In this document: one piece after another, positions 52,899-61,660 of the stretch
How the letters are laid out: every line of letters starts with the position of its first letter
How positions within the stretch are numbered: the first letter of the stretch is position 1
Assembly: GCA_964629885.1 (NCBI GenBank)
Contig: CAZVRJ010000001.1
Coordinates: forward strand, 62,001-126,000
Reading direction: 5' to 3'
DNA length: 64,000 bases
Origin: CAYWCV01 sp964629885
GTDB lineage: Bacteria > Bacteroidota > Rhodothermia > Balneolales > CAYWCV01
Program-made: the position numbers and the translations under genes
Notes under the pieces: model-generated
Seen by the model: only the letters and a program-made list of their open reading frames with translations
What the model was told of the DNA's origin: nothing
Database searches by the model: none

Positions 52899-53342
52899 AT
52901 ACGATTTTGTTAGACGAGGAAGATAATAAATTAACCCGAGAATAAGGGCCATTTCGTACCTAGAGCAGTTACCAACATAAACTCCCGCTTATGGTATTTA
53001 ATAGTATTTAAAGAATTAATATTCATCACCACCATCAGTGGCCTGCTTATGTGAATAAGTAGTTTATCCCAAATCGAAAAACCCACTTCAGAAAGAATGT
53101 GGATTAAGTGGTGGATATTACCATGATGGGACACAACCACTTACATATTCTTTCAGTAAGTTATCCACACAATCACATATATCGCACATATTTTATCAAC
53201 AAATTATCCCCCATCCACAAAGTGGGTTGCGCGACTCTTGAAGATTGTTGATAAGTGAGATATTCTTTGGGCTTTGTGGACAACTTCGTTTTATCCACAT
53301 TCTACCAACATTGAAATTGGGATAACATTACCACATATCAAC
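52899..53342. other. Candidate chromosome origin (oriC), gene-free DnaA-box cluster
   Basis: The only gene-free stretch above 300 bases. It holds two perfect DnaA boxes TTATCCACA (plus, 53161-53169 and 53291-53299) and four with one mismatch: TTATCAACA at 53193-53201 (plus) and at 53246-53254 (minus), TTGTCCACA at 53275-53283 (minus), TAATCCACA at 53098-53106 (minus). Weaker seven-of-nine boxes occur at about 53064, 53204 and 53317. An AT-rich flank (about 52985-53030, with TATTTAATAGTATTTAAAG) could be the unwinding element. purM and dtd point away from it. dnaA and dnaN are not in the window. Confidence 0.72.
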
Positions 53343-53780
53343 ATGAAATCTGTAGTTCAAAGAGTATCAAAAGCATCGGTAACAGTCGACGGTGTCGTAA
53401 CCGGAAGCATAGGAATTGGGCTTTTGATCCTTTTGGGAGTCCATCAGGATGATACTGCCGACAAAATAGAATGGATGGCTGATAAAATTACCAAGTTGCG
53501 CATTTTTGAGGACGATGAGGGGAAAATGAATCGATCTGTGTTAGATGTAGGCGGATCCGTATTGATCGTATCGCAATTCACGCTGTATGGGGATCTAAAA
53601 AAAGGAACGCGCCCAAGTTTCATTGAGGCAGCGCGTCCAGAAGTTGCCATCCCCATATATGAATCCATGATCGAGAAACTCCAGTCGCATGGTTTGCGTG
53701 TCGAGACTGGTATTTTCGGCGCTATGATGGATGTTTCGCTGGTTAACAGCGGACCCGTAACCATTATCATAGAACGCTGA
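53343..53780 (+). CDS. dtd: D-aminoacyl-tRNA deacylase
   Basis: A 145-residue proofreading enzyme that cuts D-amino acids and glycine off mischarged tRNA. It has SVVQRVSKASVTVDG, LLGVHQDD, LRIFEDDEGKMNRSV, SQFTLYGD (Thr/Gln active region), GTRPSFIEAARPE, GIFGAMMDVSLVNSGPVTI with the Gly-cis-Pro pair. It begins the rightward side of the oriC candidate and overlaps the next gene by one base. Confidence 0.96.
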   Translation: MKSVVQRVSKASVTVDGVVTGSIGIGLLILLGVHQDDTADKIEWMADKITKLRIFEDDEGKMNRSVLDVGGSVLIVSQFTLYGDLKKGTRPSFIEAARPEVAIPIYESMIEKLQSHGLRVETGIFGAMMDVSLVNSGPVTIIIER

Positions 53781-54673
53781 TGGCTGTCTTTTTTGTATTT
53801 ATCGACGGTATTGGAATCGGCGAAAACGACGAGCACAACCCACTTTATACCGGGGAGTATTCATTTTTTAAAAAAATGACCGGCGGGTCAAGACTCACCA
53901 AATATGCCGGTGAAATAACCGATAATCGGCATGTGTTCAAGCACATAGATGCCACGCTTGGTGTAGAAGGTTTACCCCAAAGTGGCACCGGTCAGGTTGC
54001 TCTATTCGCTGGAATAAATGCGCCAATGCATGTGGGCAAGCATTTTGGCCCGTTTCCACACAGTTCAACGAAAGAGATGCTTTCTGAATTCAGTTTGGCC
54101 TCCCGGGCAGTTAAAATGGGGTTGTCGTTTCAGTTCATGAACGCATATCCCCCGATCTTTTTTCGCATGAGCTCGCAGAGGAACCGATGGAGTACTACAA
54201 CACTCATGTGCAAGCAGCAATCCATTCCGCTTCATACCGAAGACGACGTGCGAGCTGAGCTTGGAATAACTGCGGAAATAACTCAGGAAATCTGGAAGCA
54301 ACGACTAGGTATCGACCTCCCACCGATTACAGAAATGGAAGCGGCCGATAGAATGCTTAAGGCTGGCAAAACAAAGGACATTGTGATGTACGAATACTAC
54401 CTCACCGACAAAGCCGGTCACGCCATGGATATAAACATGGCAGAAAATGTCCTAAATAGGATCAATCTATTCCTGATGTCGATCGCCGATGGTATGCAAC
54501 TAGGCGACTTACTACTTATAAGCAGCGATCATGGCAATATCGAGGATCTTGGTGTAAAGACACACACCGTAAACGCCGTACCACTTATAGCATACGGCGA
54601 CGGTGCGGATGCCTTCTATGATGCCACTTCAATTGTAGATGTAATTCCGAGGCTGATGCTTCGCTTCGGTTAA
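53780..54673 (+). CDS. Alkaline-phosphatase-superfamily metalloenzyme
   Basis: A 297-residue protein. The start FFVFIDGIGIGENDEHNP carries the first metal Asp, SGTGQVALFAGINAP a central serine/threonine, YLTDKAGHAMD and SSDHGNIEDLGVKTHT the second-metal Asp/His set. This is the phosphopentomutase/iPGAM metalloenzyme branch, but it is shorter than both enzymes. Most likely a phosphatase or phosphomutase; substrate unknown. It is coupled to dtd. Confidence 0.82.
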   Translation: MAVFFVFIDGIGIGENDEHNPLYTGEYSFFKKMTGGSRLTKYAGEITDNRHVFKHIDATLGVEGLPQSGTGQVALFAGINAPMHVGKHFGPFPHSSTKEMLSEFSLASRAVKMGLSFQFMNAYPPIFFRMSSQRNRWSTTTLMCKQQSIPLHTEDDVRAELGITAEITQEIWKQRLGIDLPPITEMEAADRMLKAGKTKDIVMYEYYLTDKAGHAMDINMAENVLNRINLFLMSIADGMQLGDLLLISSDHGNIEDLGVKTHTVNAVPLIAYGDGADAFYDATSIVDVIPRLMLRFG

Positions 54674-55231
54674 TCAAGGCTCGATGATTGCCTTCAATCG
54701 GCCGAAGATCTCGTCGATCGTTCCCACACCGTCAACAGCGTGATACGCACCCTTGTCTTTGTAATAATTCATTACGGGCGCGGTCTCATTTTTATAAACC
54801 TCGAGGCGGATCCTGATTTTATCTTCGGTGTCGTCGGCACGACCCTGTCCCCTGTTTATAAGGCGATCAATTAAAACATCGTCTCCCACTTCGAGGGTAA
54901 TGAACGCATCTACCTTTTGTCCGCGAGCTTCCAAGATCTGATCGAGAGCCTCTGCTTGCGCAACGGTGCGAGGGAATCCATCGAGTACGTATCCGTTGGC
55001 AAATTCTGGCTTATTGAGAGCATCTTCCACGAGCTCTACCACCACGTCATCGCCTACCAACTGACCAGAGTCAAGAATAGACTTCACCTTGATGCCGAGC
55101 GGAGTTCCGTTCTGGATATTATTGCGAAACATATCGCCGGTCGACAGCTGGGGATGTTTTAGCTCGGACTGAATCATTTTAGCCTGAGTGCCTTTTCCGG
55201 CACCAGGAGGTCCAAACAAGATGATATTCAT
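54674..55231 (-). CDS. adk: Adenylate kinase (short form)
   Basis: A 185-residue kinase that interconverts ATP, ADP and AMP. P-loop GPPGAGKGT at 7-15, GDMFRNN, GFPRTVAQAEAL and the R-rich RGQGRADDTEDKIRIRL. The large LID insert of long forms is missing, so it is the short type. It abuts the stop of the metalloenzyme gene. Confidence 0.97.
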   Translation of the reverse strand: MNIILFGPPGAGKGTQAKMIQSELKHPQLSTGDMFRNNIQNGTPLGIKVKSILDSGQLVGDDVVVELVEDALNKPEFANGYVLDGFPRTVAQAEALDQILEARGQKVDAFITLEVGDDVLIDRLINRGQGRADDTEDKIRIRLEVYKNETAPVMNYYKDKGAYHAVDGVGTIDEIFGRLKAIIEP

Positions 55232-55338
55232 GGGGTAATTTTTGCTGTAGGAAATGATTAGGTAAAATAAGGGTATTACATTGCAGCATCAAGCAAAAAC
55301 CCAGTCTCACTCACTTGATGTAAACAAACTCTCATGTC

Positions 55339-56715
55339 ATGAAAACCATCTCGTTTAAAAGCTATCTCAGCGTAATTGCACTCATATTCCTGATCTCGGC
55401 AGTCGACAACCCGCTGATCTCACAGCATGCGAACCTCGAGTCTGGACCAATGGTAGGTTATGTCGAAATGCAGGAGACGCTAATTTGGCTCCAGACAAAA
55501 TCACCAGCTGACATCGTGATCGAATATTGGGAAGACGTTCCAGGTGCAACGAAATATCGTTCTGATGTGCACAAAACAAGCAAGGAAAGCTATCTAGTAG
55601 CAAAAATTGTGCTATCTGATTTAAAACCATCAACGACATATCGGTATGAAGTAATGATTGATGGTTCCGTTGCGTCGTTACCGTATCCAACTACAGTCAC
55701 CACGCAGGCGTTGTGGCAATGGCGTTCTGATCCCCCTGATTTTACCTTTGCACTTGGAAGCTGCTTTTATATCAACGATGCGGAGTACGATCGTCCGGGC
55801 AATCCGTACGGTGGCGAGTATGCAATTGTTGAGCGCATCGCCGACAAAAAACCCGATTTCATGCTTTGGCTAGGCGACAACATGTATCTCCGCGAAGCTG
55901 ATTTTTACTCGGTGGCACGTATCAATCATCGTTACAGTCATACGCGACGTGTACCTGAATTGCAGCGCTTGCTAGCGTCGACGGCCCATTACGCGACGTG
56001 GGACGACCACGACTATGGACCGAATAATGCCGACCGTAACTACTCGATGAAAGAGGATGTTCTCGATATTTTTACTTCCTACTGGGGGAATCCCAAGGCG
56101 GGTCACGATGGAAACAAAGGTGTTTACTTTCGTTTCAAATGGGTCGACATCGACTTTTTTGTGACTGACGGACGCTACAACAGGGCGCCCAACGCTTTGA
56201 AAGATCATGAAAAAGCCTACCTCGGAAAAGAGCAAATGCAGTGGCTCAAAGACGGGTTGGCAAATAGTTCGGCCCCGTTCAAAATCGTCATATTTGGAAA
56301 TCAGGCTATCAACACAGGATCACCTTTTGAAGCATTTCCGGCATACACTGCCGAATACAACGATCTGATGGGGTTCATCGAGCGCCAGGGTGTACCAGGT
56401 GTTGTGTTCATGTCGGGCGACAGGCATCACTCGGAGCTTCTTCGATATGAGAGCATTAGCCAATATCCATTGTACGAGTTCACCGTATCACCCTTAACGG
56501 CCGGATTTTCACGCCAGCTAGTGGCCGAAGAGAGGGGCAATCCGCTCAGAGTGGATGGCAAATTGACTCACCAGCGTAATTTTGGCCTAGTGAGGGTAAG
56601 CGGAAAGGGAGACGAAAGGACGCTCACACTTGGGAATTACGACGTGAACGGCAACTTGTTGTGGGATTACACCATCAAGAAAGCAGACTTGGAGTTGCGC
56701 CGCCGCCGAGAGTAA
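55339..56715 (+). CDS. PhoD-like exported phosphatase
   Basis: A 458-residue exported protein: signal peptide (residues 8-29), a fibronectin-like N-terminal domain (30-130), then a metallophosphatase domain with FALGSCFYIND, FMLWLGDNMYLRE, ATWDDHDYGPNNADR, VIFGNQAINTG and VFMSGDRHHSEL. This is the PhoD family of phosphodiesterase/alkaline phosphatase. It may scavenge phosphate; no Pho box can be judged from here. Confidence 0.9.
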   Translation: MKTISFKSYLSVIALIFLISAVDNPLISQHANLESGPMVGYVEMQETLIWLQTKSPADIVIEYWEDVPGATKYRSDVHKTSKESYLVAKIVLSDLKPSTTYRYEVMIDGSVASLPYPTTVTTQALWQWRSDPPDFTFALGSCFYINDAEYDRPGNPYGGEYAIVERIADKKPDFMLWLGDNMYLREADFYSVARINHRYSHTRRVPELQRLLASTAHYATWDDHDYGPNNADRNYSMKEDVLDIFTSYWGNPKAGHDGNKGVYFRFKWVDIDFFVTDGRYNRAPNALKDHEKAYLGKEQMQWLKDGLANSSAPFKIVIFGNQAINTGSPFEAFPAYTAEYNDLMGFIERQGVPGVVFMSGDRHHSELLRYESISQYPLYEFTVSPLTAGFSRQLVAEERGNPLRVDGKLTHQRNFGLVRVSGKGDERTLTLGNYDVNGNLLWDYTIKKADLELRRRRE

Positions 56716-56726
56716 AACCCAATTGC

Positions 56727-57920
56727 TCACTTCTTAAATCGCAAGGCTCTTGGTATAAGTGGGAGTTGAACCAGCGACCACAAATACCCGCCTTGCCGTT
56801 TGCGCTTTTCTGGTTTGGTAAGTCCACGGTATCCGTAGGGTGGTTTTCGTGCCCAGCGTAATACGGCAATGATTGGCCATCCGATAAGGGGTAGATAGTA
56901 TGCGATCAGGTCAGCGTCGCGTACCCATTTGTGAAGCCAGTTTTTGGCCTTCGGACGCACAAGGTCTCTTTCGTGTCTGATGAAACCATATGGCCAACCG
57001 GGTCCAATTACCGGCCACGCCTTGCCAGGGATCGTGCGGATCGAGCGGATCAGGTCGGGCAAGTCGTAGGGTTTTTGACCATGCTCCGCTACCAAGCTAT
57101 TTATGTTTTGCTGCATTTCCTTACGTGCCATTTCAGCAGCCTTATCGGCCTGCGTGCGGGTTGGTTTGGTACCCTTTATCCATCCAAAGTTTTTCAGCCA
57201 GTTGTCTAGTGGAAGGGGTTTGCCCACAAAAAACTTCATTTTACATGGAAACCCAAAGTAGAAAAAGAATGGAAATAGGATGGCTATAAAAGCGGCCGGA
57301 ATCGGAAAAAAGGGGATGCCAGTGAATCGGTCAACAAGTTTGTCGAGCCAAGGCAATGTAAAGCTGGTTGGATTCACCCATTCGGCATTGATGGTGTATA
57401 TCGGATAAACAGGCACATCGTGTTCGGCCGCCAGCATGACAAAGCTTCGCGAAAATGGCTGAAGCTGATAGCGACGATTGAAACCCTTCGCAATACCCGG
57501 TATTCCCTCGGGGTAGTACACGATGCGTTCGTCGTGCTTTATCAATTCTCGGAAATTGTAATATGTCATGTCGACGGCTCCGCAGCGTCGCCAGAAGTTG
57601 TCGATCCCAAACAGTCGCATTAACCACGTACGGGCCAATTTGGGTGAGTAGACCGATCTGAACTTACGTTCTGGCACATTGCCATCTTGCCTCCAAAGTA
57701 GCGCATCGAGCACAAGGGCATCGTGAGGAAAGGCGTTCCCACTGTGGTTGCTTGCCAGAATGATCGGACCCGTTTTGGGTAAGCTATCGGCGCCATGCAA
57801 CGAAGCCCTGAACCAATGGTCGATGATCGGATCCAGCACATTTACCCGCAGCGACTCGATATAATCAAGATCAAGAGGATCTTCGTGATGGTCTTTGATT
57901 GTCAGGTCCTTCAGTTTCAT
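56727..57920 (-). CDS. PlsC-like acyltransferase with a long C-terminal part
   Basis: A 397-residue membrane-associated acyltransferase. The acyltransferase motif I is unusual, NHSGNAFPHDALVLD, with a longer gap between His and Asp than the HX4D norm. The later YYPEGIPG stands for the FPEG motif. Hydrophobic stretches at about 212-235 and 345-362 suggest membrane attachment. It probably makes lysophospholipids or other acylated lipids. It converges with the PhoD-like gene. Confidence 0.82.
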   Translation of the reverse strand: MKLKDLTIKDHHEDPLDLDYIESLRVNVLDPIIDHWFRASLHGADSLPKTGPIILASNHSGNAFPHDALVLDALLWRQDGNVPERKFRSVYSPKLARTWLMRLFGIDNFWRRCGAVDMTYYNFRELIKHDERIVYYPEGIPGIAKGFNRRYQLQPFSRSFVMLAAEHDVPVYPIYTINAEWVNPTSFTLPWLDKLVDRFTGIPFFPIPAAFIAILFPFFFYFGFPCKMKFFVGKPLPLDNWLKNFGWIKGTKPTRTQADKAAEMARKEMQQNINSLVAEHGQKPYDLPDLIRSIRTIPGKAWPVIGPGWPYGFIRHERDLVRPKAKNWLHKWVRDADLIAYYLPLIGWPIIAVLRWARKPPYGYRGLTKPEKRKRQGGYLWSLVQLPLIPRALRFKK

Positions 57921-58032
57921 CTTTAAATATCTTGATATCAGGCATCACAGCAAAGCGCTAGTACTCAAAATTCAGGCAGATCAGCACACGGATTGCTATA
58001 TTGAAGGATTATTCTCACATAGTTCATGTGCC

Positions 58033-59694
58033 ATGAAATTCAAAACAGTATACATTGCGGCGTTGTTCCTGCTGCCATTCGTTCTATCAAATTGTTCCCC
58101 CCAGATCCCAAAAGCTCCATCGGAACTCGATCCATCACTCTTGATTTCGCTTGACAGCGCATCGGTGCGAAACCACCTCATGGTTATCAGCCATGACAGC
58201 CTGGAGGGCAGAGCCCCCGGAACAATGGGTGAGCAGCGAACAATACGATACATCAAAGGAGTGTTCGAAAAAGCAGGACTTGAGCCAGCATTTAGCGGAT
58301 CCTTCACACAAGATGTGCCCTTAATTGCCACCAAAGTATCTGGGACTCCACAGCTGTCATTCAGCCACGAAGATGGAACCCGCCAGGATATGACATTCGT
58401 CAACGACTACCGCGTTTTCACCGACTCCGAGCAATCAGAAATTCAAACTAGTGGCGAAGTTGTATTCGTCGGACACGGGATTACGGCTCCTGAGTTTGAG
58501 TGGGACGACTATGCAGGTGTTGATGTAACCGGTAAAGTAGTTATGGTGTTCGATGGGGAACCGATGGCCACAGAAACGGAGCCCAACCTTTTCAAAGCCG
58601 ACACCCTTACATACTACGGTAGGTTCACGTTTAAGATCGAAGAGGCTCGCCGTCGCGGTGCATCTGGAATAATCATCATTGAAAACCCAGTTTTCTTTGC
58701 TAGAAATAGGATGCGCGCTACCACAGAGCAGATTCAGTTGACAAGTCAACCCGACGGCTTGCTTGATGTAAAAGTTTATCTCTCTAATGAGGCGGCTGGC
58801 AACCTCGCTCGCAAGCAAGGCAGCACCCTTGAGGAGTGGCGGTCGCTCGCAGGACAGCGGGGTTTCACGGCCCAAACGCTCCCATTCACAATGGAAAGCA
58901 ACACGAGCTACGATATACGCCGCATCAATGGGCAAAACGTAGGTGCAATACTCCGAGGATACGAGCGTCCAAACGAAATCGTCCTATTTACAGCGCACCA
59001 CGATCACCTAGGCATTGGCATCCCCGATGCCAAGGGCGACTCTATCTATAACGGAGCCGTCGACAACGCGTCGGGTACTGCTACGGTTCTCATGCTGGCT
59101 GAAGCTTTTGCTAAGATGCCCTACAAACCGAAGAGAAGCATCATGTTCCTGACGGTAACCGCCGAGGAATCTGGTCTTTTAGGCGCGTACTACTACAGTT
59201 ACAATCCCGCATTCCCACTAGCACAGACAGTGGCAAACATCAACATTGATTGCACGAACATGTTTGGTCCGACGTATGATATCACTGCCGTTGGACCCGA
59301 GTACAGCGAGTTGGGCAACTTGTTGAGAGAAAAGGCGACGCTCGAAAGCATGGAATTGGTGCCATTCCCAAACATTGCTGGCGGAATCTTCTTTCGCAGC
59401 GACCAACTTCCGTTTGCCCAAGGCGGTGTTCCGGCGCTATACCTGCTATCTGGTAATCAGTACCACGAGGGATACCAGGAATTTGTTGCCAGCAAGTCTG
59501 CCGCATATTCCGGAAGTTATCACCAGCCATCCGACAACTTTGATCCAGAGTGGATGATGGAAGGAACCCTGCAACAAGCGCGGGTTGCATTTAGGATGGC
59601 GTATCAATTGGCAAACACGAATACTTGGCCACAGTGGGTAGAAGGATCCGAATTTGAGTCGATTCGCAAGTCGACCGACAATTTGCGCAATTAA
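58033..59694 (+). CDS. M28-family aminopeptidase lipoprotein
   Basis: A 553-residue lipoprotein with lipobox LSNC (Cys21). A protease-associated domain lies around 130-260. The M28 zinc peptidase domain carries the ligands and base: H322 and D324 (AHHDHLG), D344 (VDNASGT), E378/E379 (AEESGLLGA), the NIDC Asp and the late His in SYHQPSDNF. It should cleave amino-terminal residues from peptides in the periplasm or at the surface. The chosen ATG at 58033 gives the signal peptide. Confidence 0.93.
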   Translation: MKFKTVYIAALFLLPFVLSNCSPQIPKAPSELDPSLLISLDSASVRNHLMVISHDSLEGRAPGTMGEQRTIRYIKGVFEKAGLEPAFSGSFTQDVPLIATKVSGTPQLSFSHEDGTRQDMTFVNDYRVFTDSEQSEIQTSGEVVFVGHGITAPEFEWDDYAGVDVTGKVVMVFDGEPMATETEPNLFKADTLTYYGRFTFKIEEARRRGASGIIIIENPVFFARNRMRATTEQIQLTSQPDGLLDVKVYLSNEAAGNLARKQGSTLEEWRSLAGQRGFTAQTLPFTMESNTSYDIRRINGQNVGAILRGYERPNEIVLFTAHHDHLGIGIPDAKGDSIYNGAVDNASGTATVLMLAEAFAKMPYKPKRSIMFLTVTAEESGLLGAYYYSYNPAFPLAQTVANINIDCTNMFGPTYDITAVGPEYSELGNLLREKATLESMELVPFPNIAGGIFFRSDQLPFAQGGVPALYLLSGNQYHEGYQEFVASKSAAYSGSYHQPSDNFDPEWMMEGTLQQARVAFRMAYQLANTNTWPQWVEGSEFESIRKSTDNLRN

Positions 59695-59697
59695 AAA

Positions 59698-59734
59698 AAG
59701 GTCCCCCCGGGAACATCTTCCAAGGGGGGACCTT
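59698..59734 (-). terminator. Terminator of the glutamate dehydrogenase gene
   Basis: AAGGTCCCCCC at 59698-59708 pairs with its reverse complement at 59724-59734. On the minus strand seven T follow. On the plus strand there is no T-run, so the M28 gene is not served as well. Confidence 0.85.
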
Positions 59735-59750
59735 CGTCGTATCCCGGATT

Positions 59751-61154
59751 TTACGGGAAAATACCTAGTTGCTGATACGATACTGCAACCTTGTTGATTG
59801 CACTGATAAAGGCGGCTGTCCTCAGATCGACGCTAAATTCTCGGCGAATTTCGACAATTTGATCTAAGGCGGTGATCATGGTGTCTTCGAGGCCTGAGTT
59901 GACCAAGTCCTCTTCGCTGGCACCGTTCGAAAGGCGCTTCAAGTCATAATCAGTGAATTTGGTGTTTGTAGTGGTCTCGATGGCTTCGAGAAGTTTCATG
60001 GTAGCATTTTCGCCGAATCGACGATCCATGCGACCGAAACGCACGTGGCTCAAGTTCTTTAGCCACTCGAAGTAGGAAACCGTCACACCACCGGCATTAA
60101 GATAGGTGTCGGGTATGATGAGCGCTCCTCGCGACTTGATAATGTCGTGAGCTTCTGCAGTCGTGGGTCCGTTTGCTGCCTCGCCGATGATCTTAGCCTT
60201 GATTAGATGCGCATTCTCGTCGGTGATTTGGTTTTCCAAAGCGGCCGGAATCAGAATATCGCAATCGAGCTCTAGTGTCTTAAGCGTCGGTGCGATGTTG
60301 ATTGCTCCAGGATAGTCGAGGATAGAACCCGTTTCCTTGCGATGCGACATCACTTTGTCGATGTCGAAGCCCTTCGGATTGTAAATACCACCCTCCATTT
60401 CTGCGAGGCCAACAAGAATGGCGCCGCCTTCTTGGAAAAACTTCCCAGCATAGTACCCTACGTTTCCGAGACCTTGAATGACGACGGTTTTGCCCTCGAG
60501 GCCGGTAGTAAGACCAAGTTTGCTCATTTCGTCGGCGTAGTTGCAAATCTCGCGTACACCAAAATAAACACCTCTACCGGTAGCCTCGCGACGGCCACGA
60601 ATGCCGCCTTGAGCTATTGGTTTGCCGGTGACACATCCCGCCGAGTCTACGCCGCCAGCAATAGAACTGTATGTGTCGACGATCCACGCCATTTCGCGCT
60701 CGCCCGTGCCGTAGTCGGGTGCTGGCACGTCAATTCCGGTTCCAATGAAGTTCTTACGGATCAATTCATAGGTGAAGCGGCGTGTGATTCGCTCCAGCTC
60801 ACCATCCGAGTACCTCGACTTGTCGATCATTACTCCGCCCTTTGCCCCTCCGAATGGTACGTCGACAACGGCGCATTTGTAGGTCATCAGAGCGGCAAGT
60901 GCCATCACCTCGTCTTCGTTCACTTCCATGCTGTATCTGATGCCACCCTTGGTCGGAGACTTATGCTGGCTGTGCTGTGCCCGCCAAGCGTAAATCACCT
61001 CGATGGTGCCGTCGTCGCGGCGAAGTGGAAACTGCATTTTATAAACACTGTTGCAGATTTTTATCTGGTTCAATAAGCCTTTGTCGTGCTTGGTATAAAC
61101 TGCAGCTTTATCAAAGTTTCGGTTTACCTGTTCAAAAAATCCGTATTTGGCCAT
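59751..61154 (-). CDS. gdhA: Glu/Leu/Phe/Val dehydrogenase (glutamate dehydrogenase)
   Basis: A 467-residue NAD(P)-linked enzyme. It has the substrate Lys in SPTKGGIRYSM, catalytic Lys in PFGGAKGGV, IDVPAPDYGTGEREMAWI, TGRGVYFGVREI, the dinucleotide motif VIQGLGNVGYY and ANGPTTAEAHDII. It links ammonia and 2-oxoglutarate to glutamate, or the reverse. The upstream region holds a -7-like box and a palindrome, so regulation is likely. Confidence 0.95.
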   Translation of the reverse strand: MAKYGFFEQVNRNFDKAAVYTKHDKGLLNQIKICNSVYKMQFPLRRDDGTIEVIYAWRAQHSQHKSPTKGGIRYSMEVNEDEVMALAALMTYKCAVVDVPFGGAKGGVMIDKSRYSDGELERITRRFTYELIRKNFIGTGIDVPAPDYGTGEREMAWIVDTYSSIAGGVDSAGCVTGKPIAQGGIRGRREATGRGVYFGVREICNYADEMSKLGLTTGLEGKTVVIQGLGNVGYYAGKFFQEGGAILVGLAEMEGGIYNPKGFDIDKVMSHRKETGSILDYPGAINIAPTLKTLELDCDILIPAALENQITDENAHLIKAKIIGEAANGPTTAEAHDIIKSRGALIIPDTYLNAGGVTVSYFEWLKNLSHVRFGRMDRRFGENATMKLLEAIETTTNTKFTDYDLKRLSNGASEEDLVNSGLEDTMITALDQIVEIRREFSVDLRTAAFISAINKVAVSYQQLGIFP

Positions 61155-61204
61155 GATGGTATGAATAGAAAATGATTAGGAAGATTAAGCACTAATGCGG
61201 GTAA

Positions 61205-61226
61205 GTTTGGGAAAGTCCCAAACATA
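61205..61226 (-). promoter_or_regulatory. Putative gdhA promoter -7 box inside a palindrome
   Basis: GTTTGGGA at 61205-61212 is mirrored by TCCCAAAC at 61216-61223 around AAG. The right arm overlaps TATGTTTG (minus, 61219-61226), a TAnnTTTG match 64 bases from the gdhA ATG. No -33 partner is clear. It could be an operator. Confidence 0.45.
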
Positions 61227-61323
61227 AGCAACTGTAATACGAACGATTTACGCTTTTGATCATTGTTTCAATAAATTGGCTTAAGTTGATTTAAGAAAAC
61301 AAAACGCACTAGAAATCGATTTG

Positions 61324-61659
61324 ATGGACAAAACCTATTACGATCCCGCCGACTTAAAAAAATTCGGGGATATCGCTGAATTTGAACCGAATTTGGCAAA
61401 AAAATTCTTCAGCTGGTATGGTGCCGTGTTTGAAGAAGGCGCACTCTCGGCAAGGGAGAAATCCTTGATTGCATTGGCCGTTTCACATGCCGTTCAGTGC
61501 CCGTACTGCATTGACGCGTACACAACCGACTCCCTCGAAAAAGGTGCTGACGAAGCCATGATGATGGAGGCCGTCCACGTTGCCGCTGCCATACGGGGAG
61601 GTGCAAGCTTGGTGCATGGTGTACAGATGATGAACAAGGCCAAGCAAATCGGGATGTAG
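61324..61659 (+). CDS. Arsenosugar biosynthesis-associated AhpD/CMD-family peroxidase-like protein
   Basis: A 111-residue carboxymuconolactone decarboxylase-fold protein. The CPYC (Cys59, Cys62) with the following Asp and the helix MMMEAVHVAAAIRGG are typical of AhpD-like small redox proteins found next to arsS. The ATG at 61324 is used; a TTG three bases upstream is also in frame. It lies two bases from the arsS ATG. Its role in arsenosugar synthesis is inferred from gene pairing. Confidence 0.9.
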   Translation: MDKTYYDPADLKKFGDIAEFEPNLAKKFFSWYGAVFEEGALSAREKSLIALAVSHAVQCPYCIDAYTTDSLEKGADEAMMMEAVHVAAAIRGGASLVHGVQMMNKAKQIGM

Positions 61660-61660
61660 T

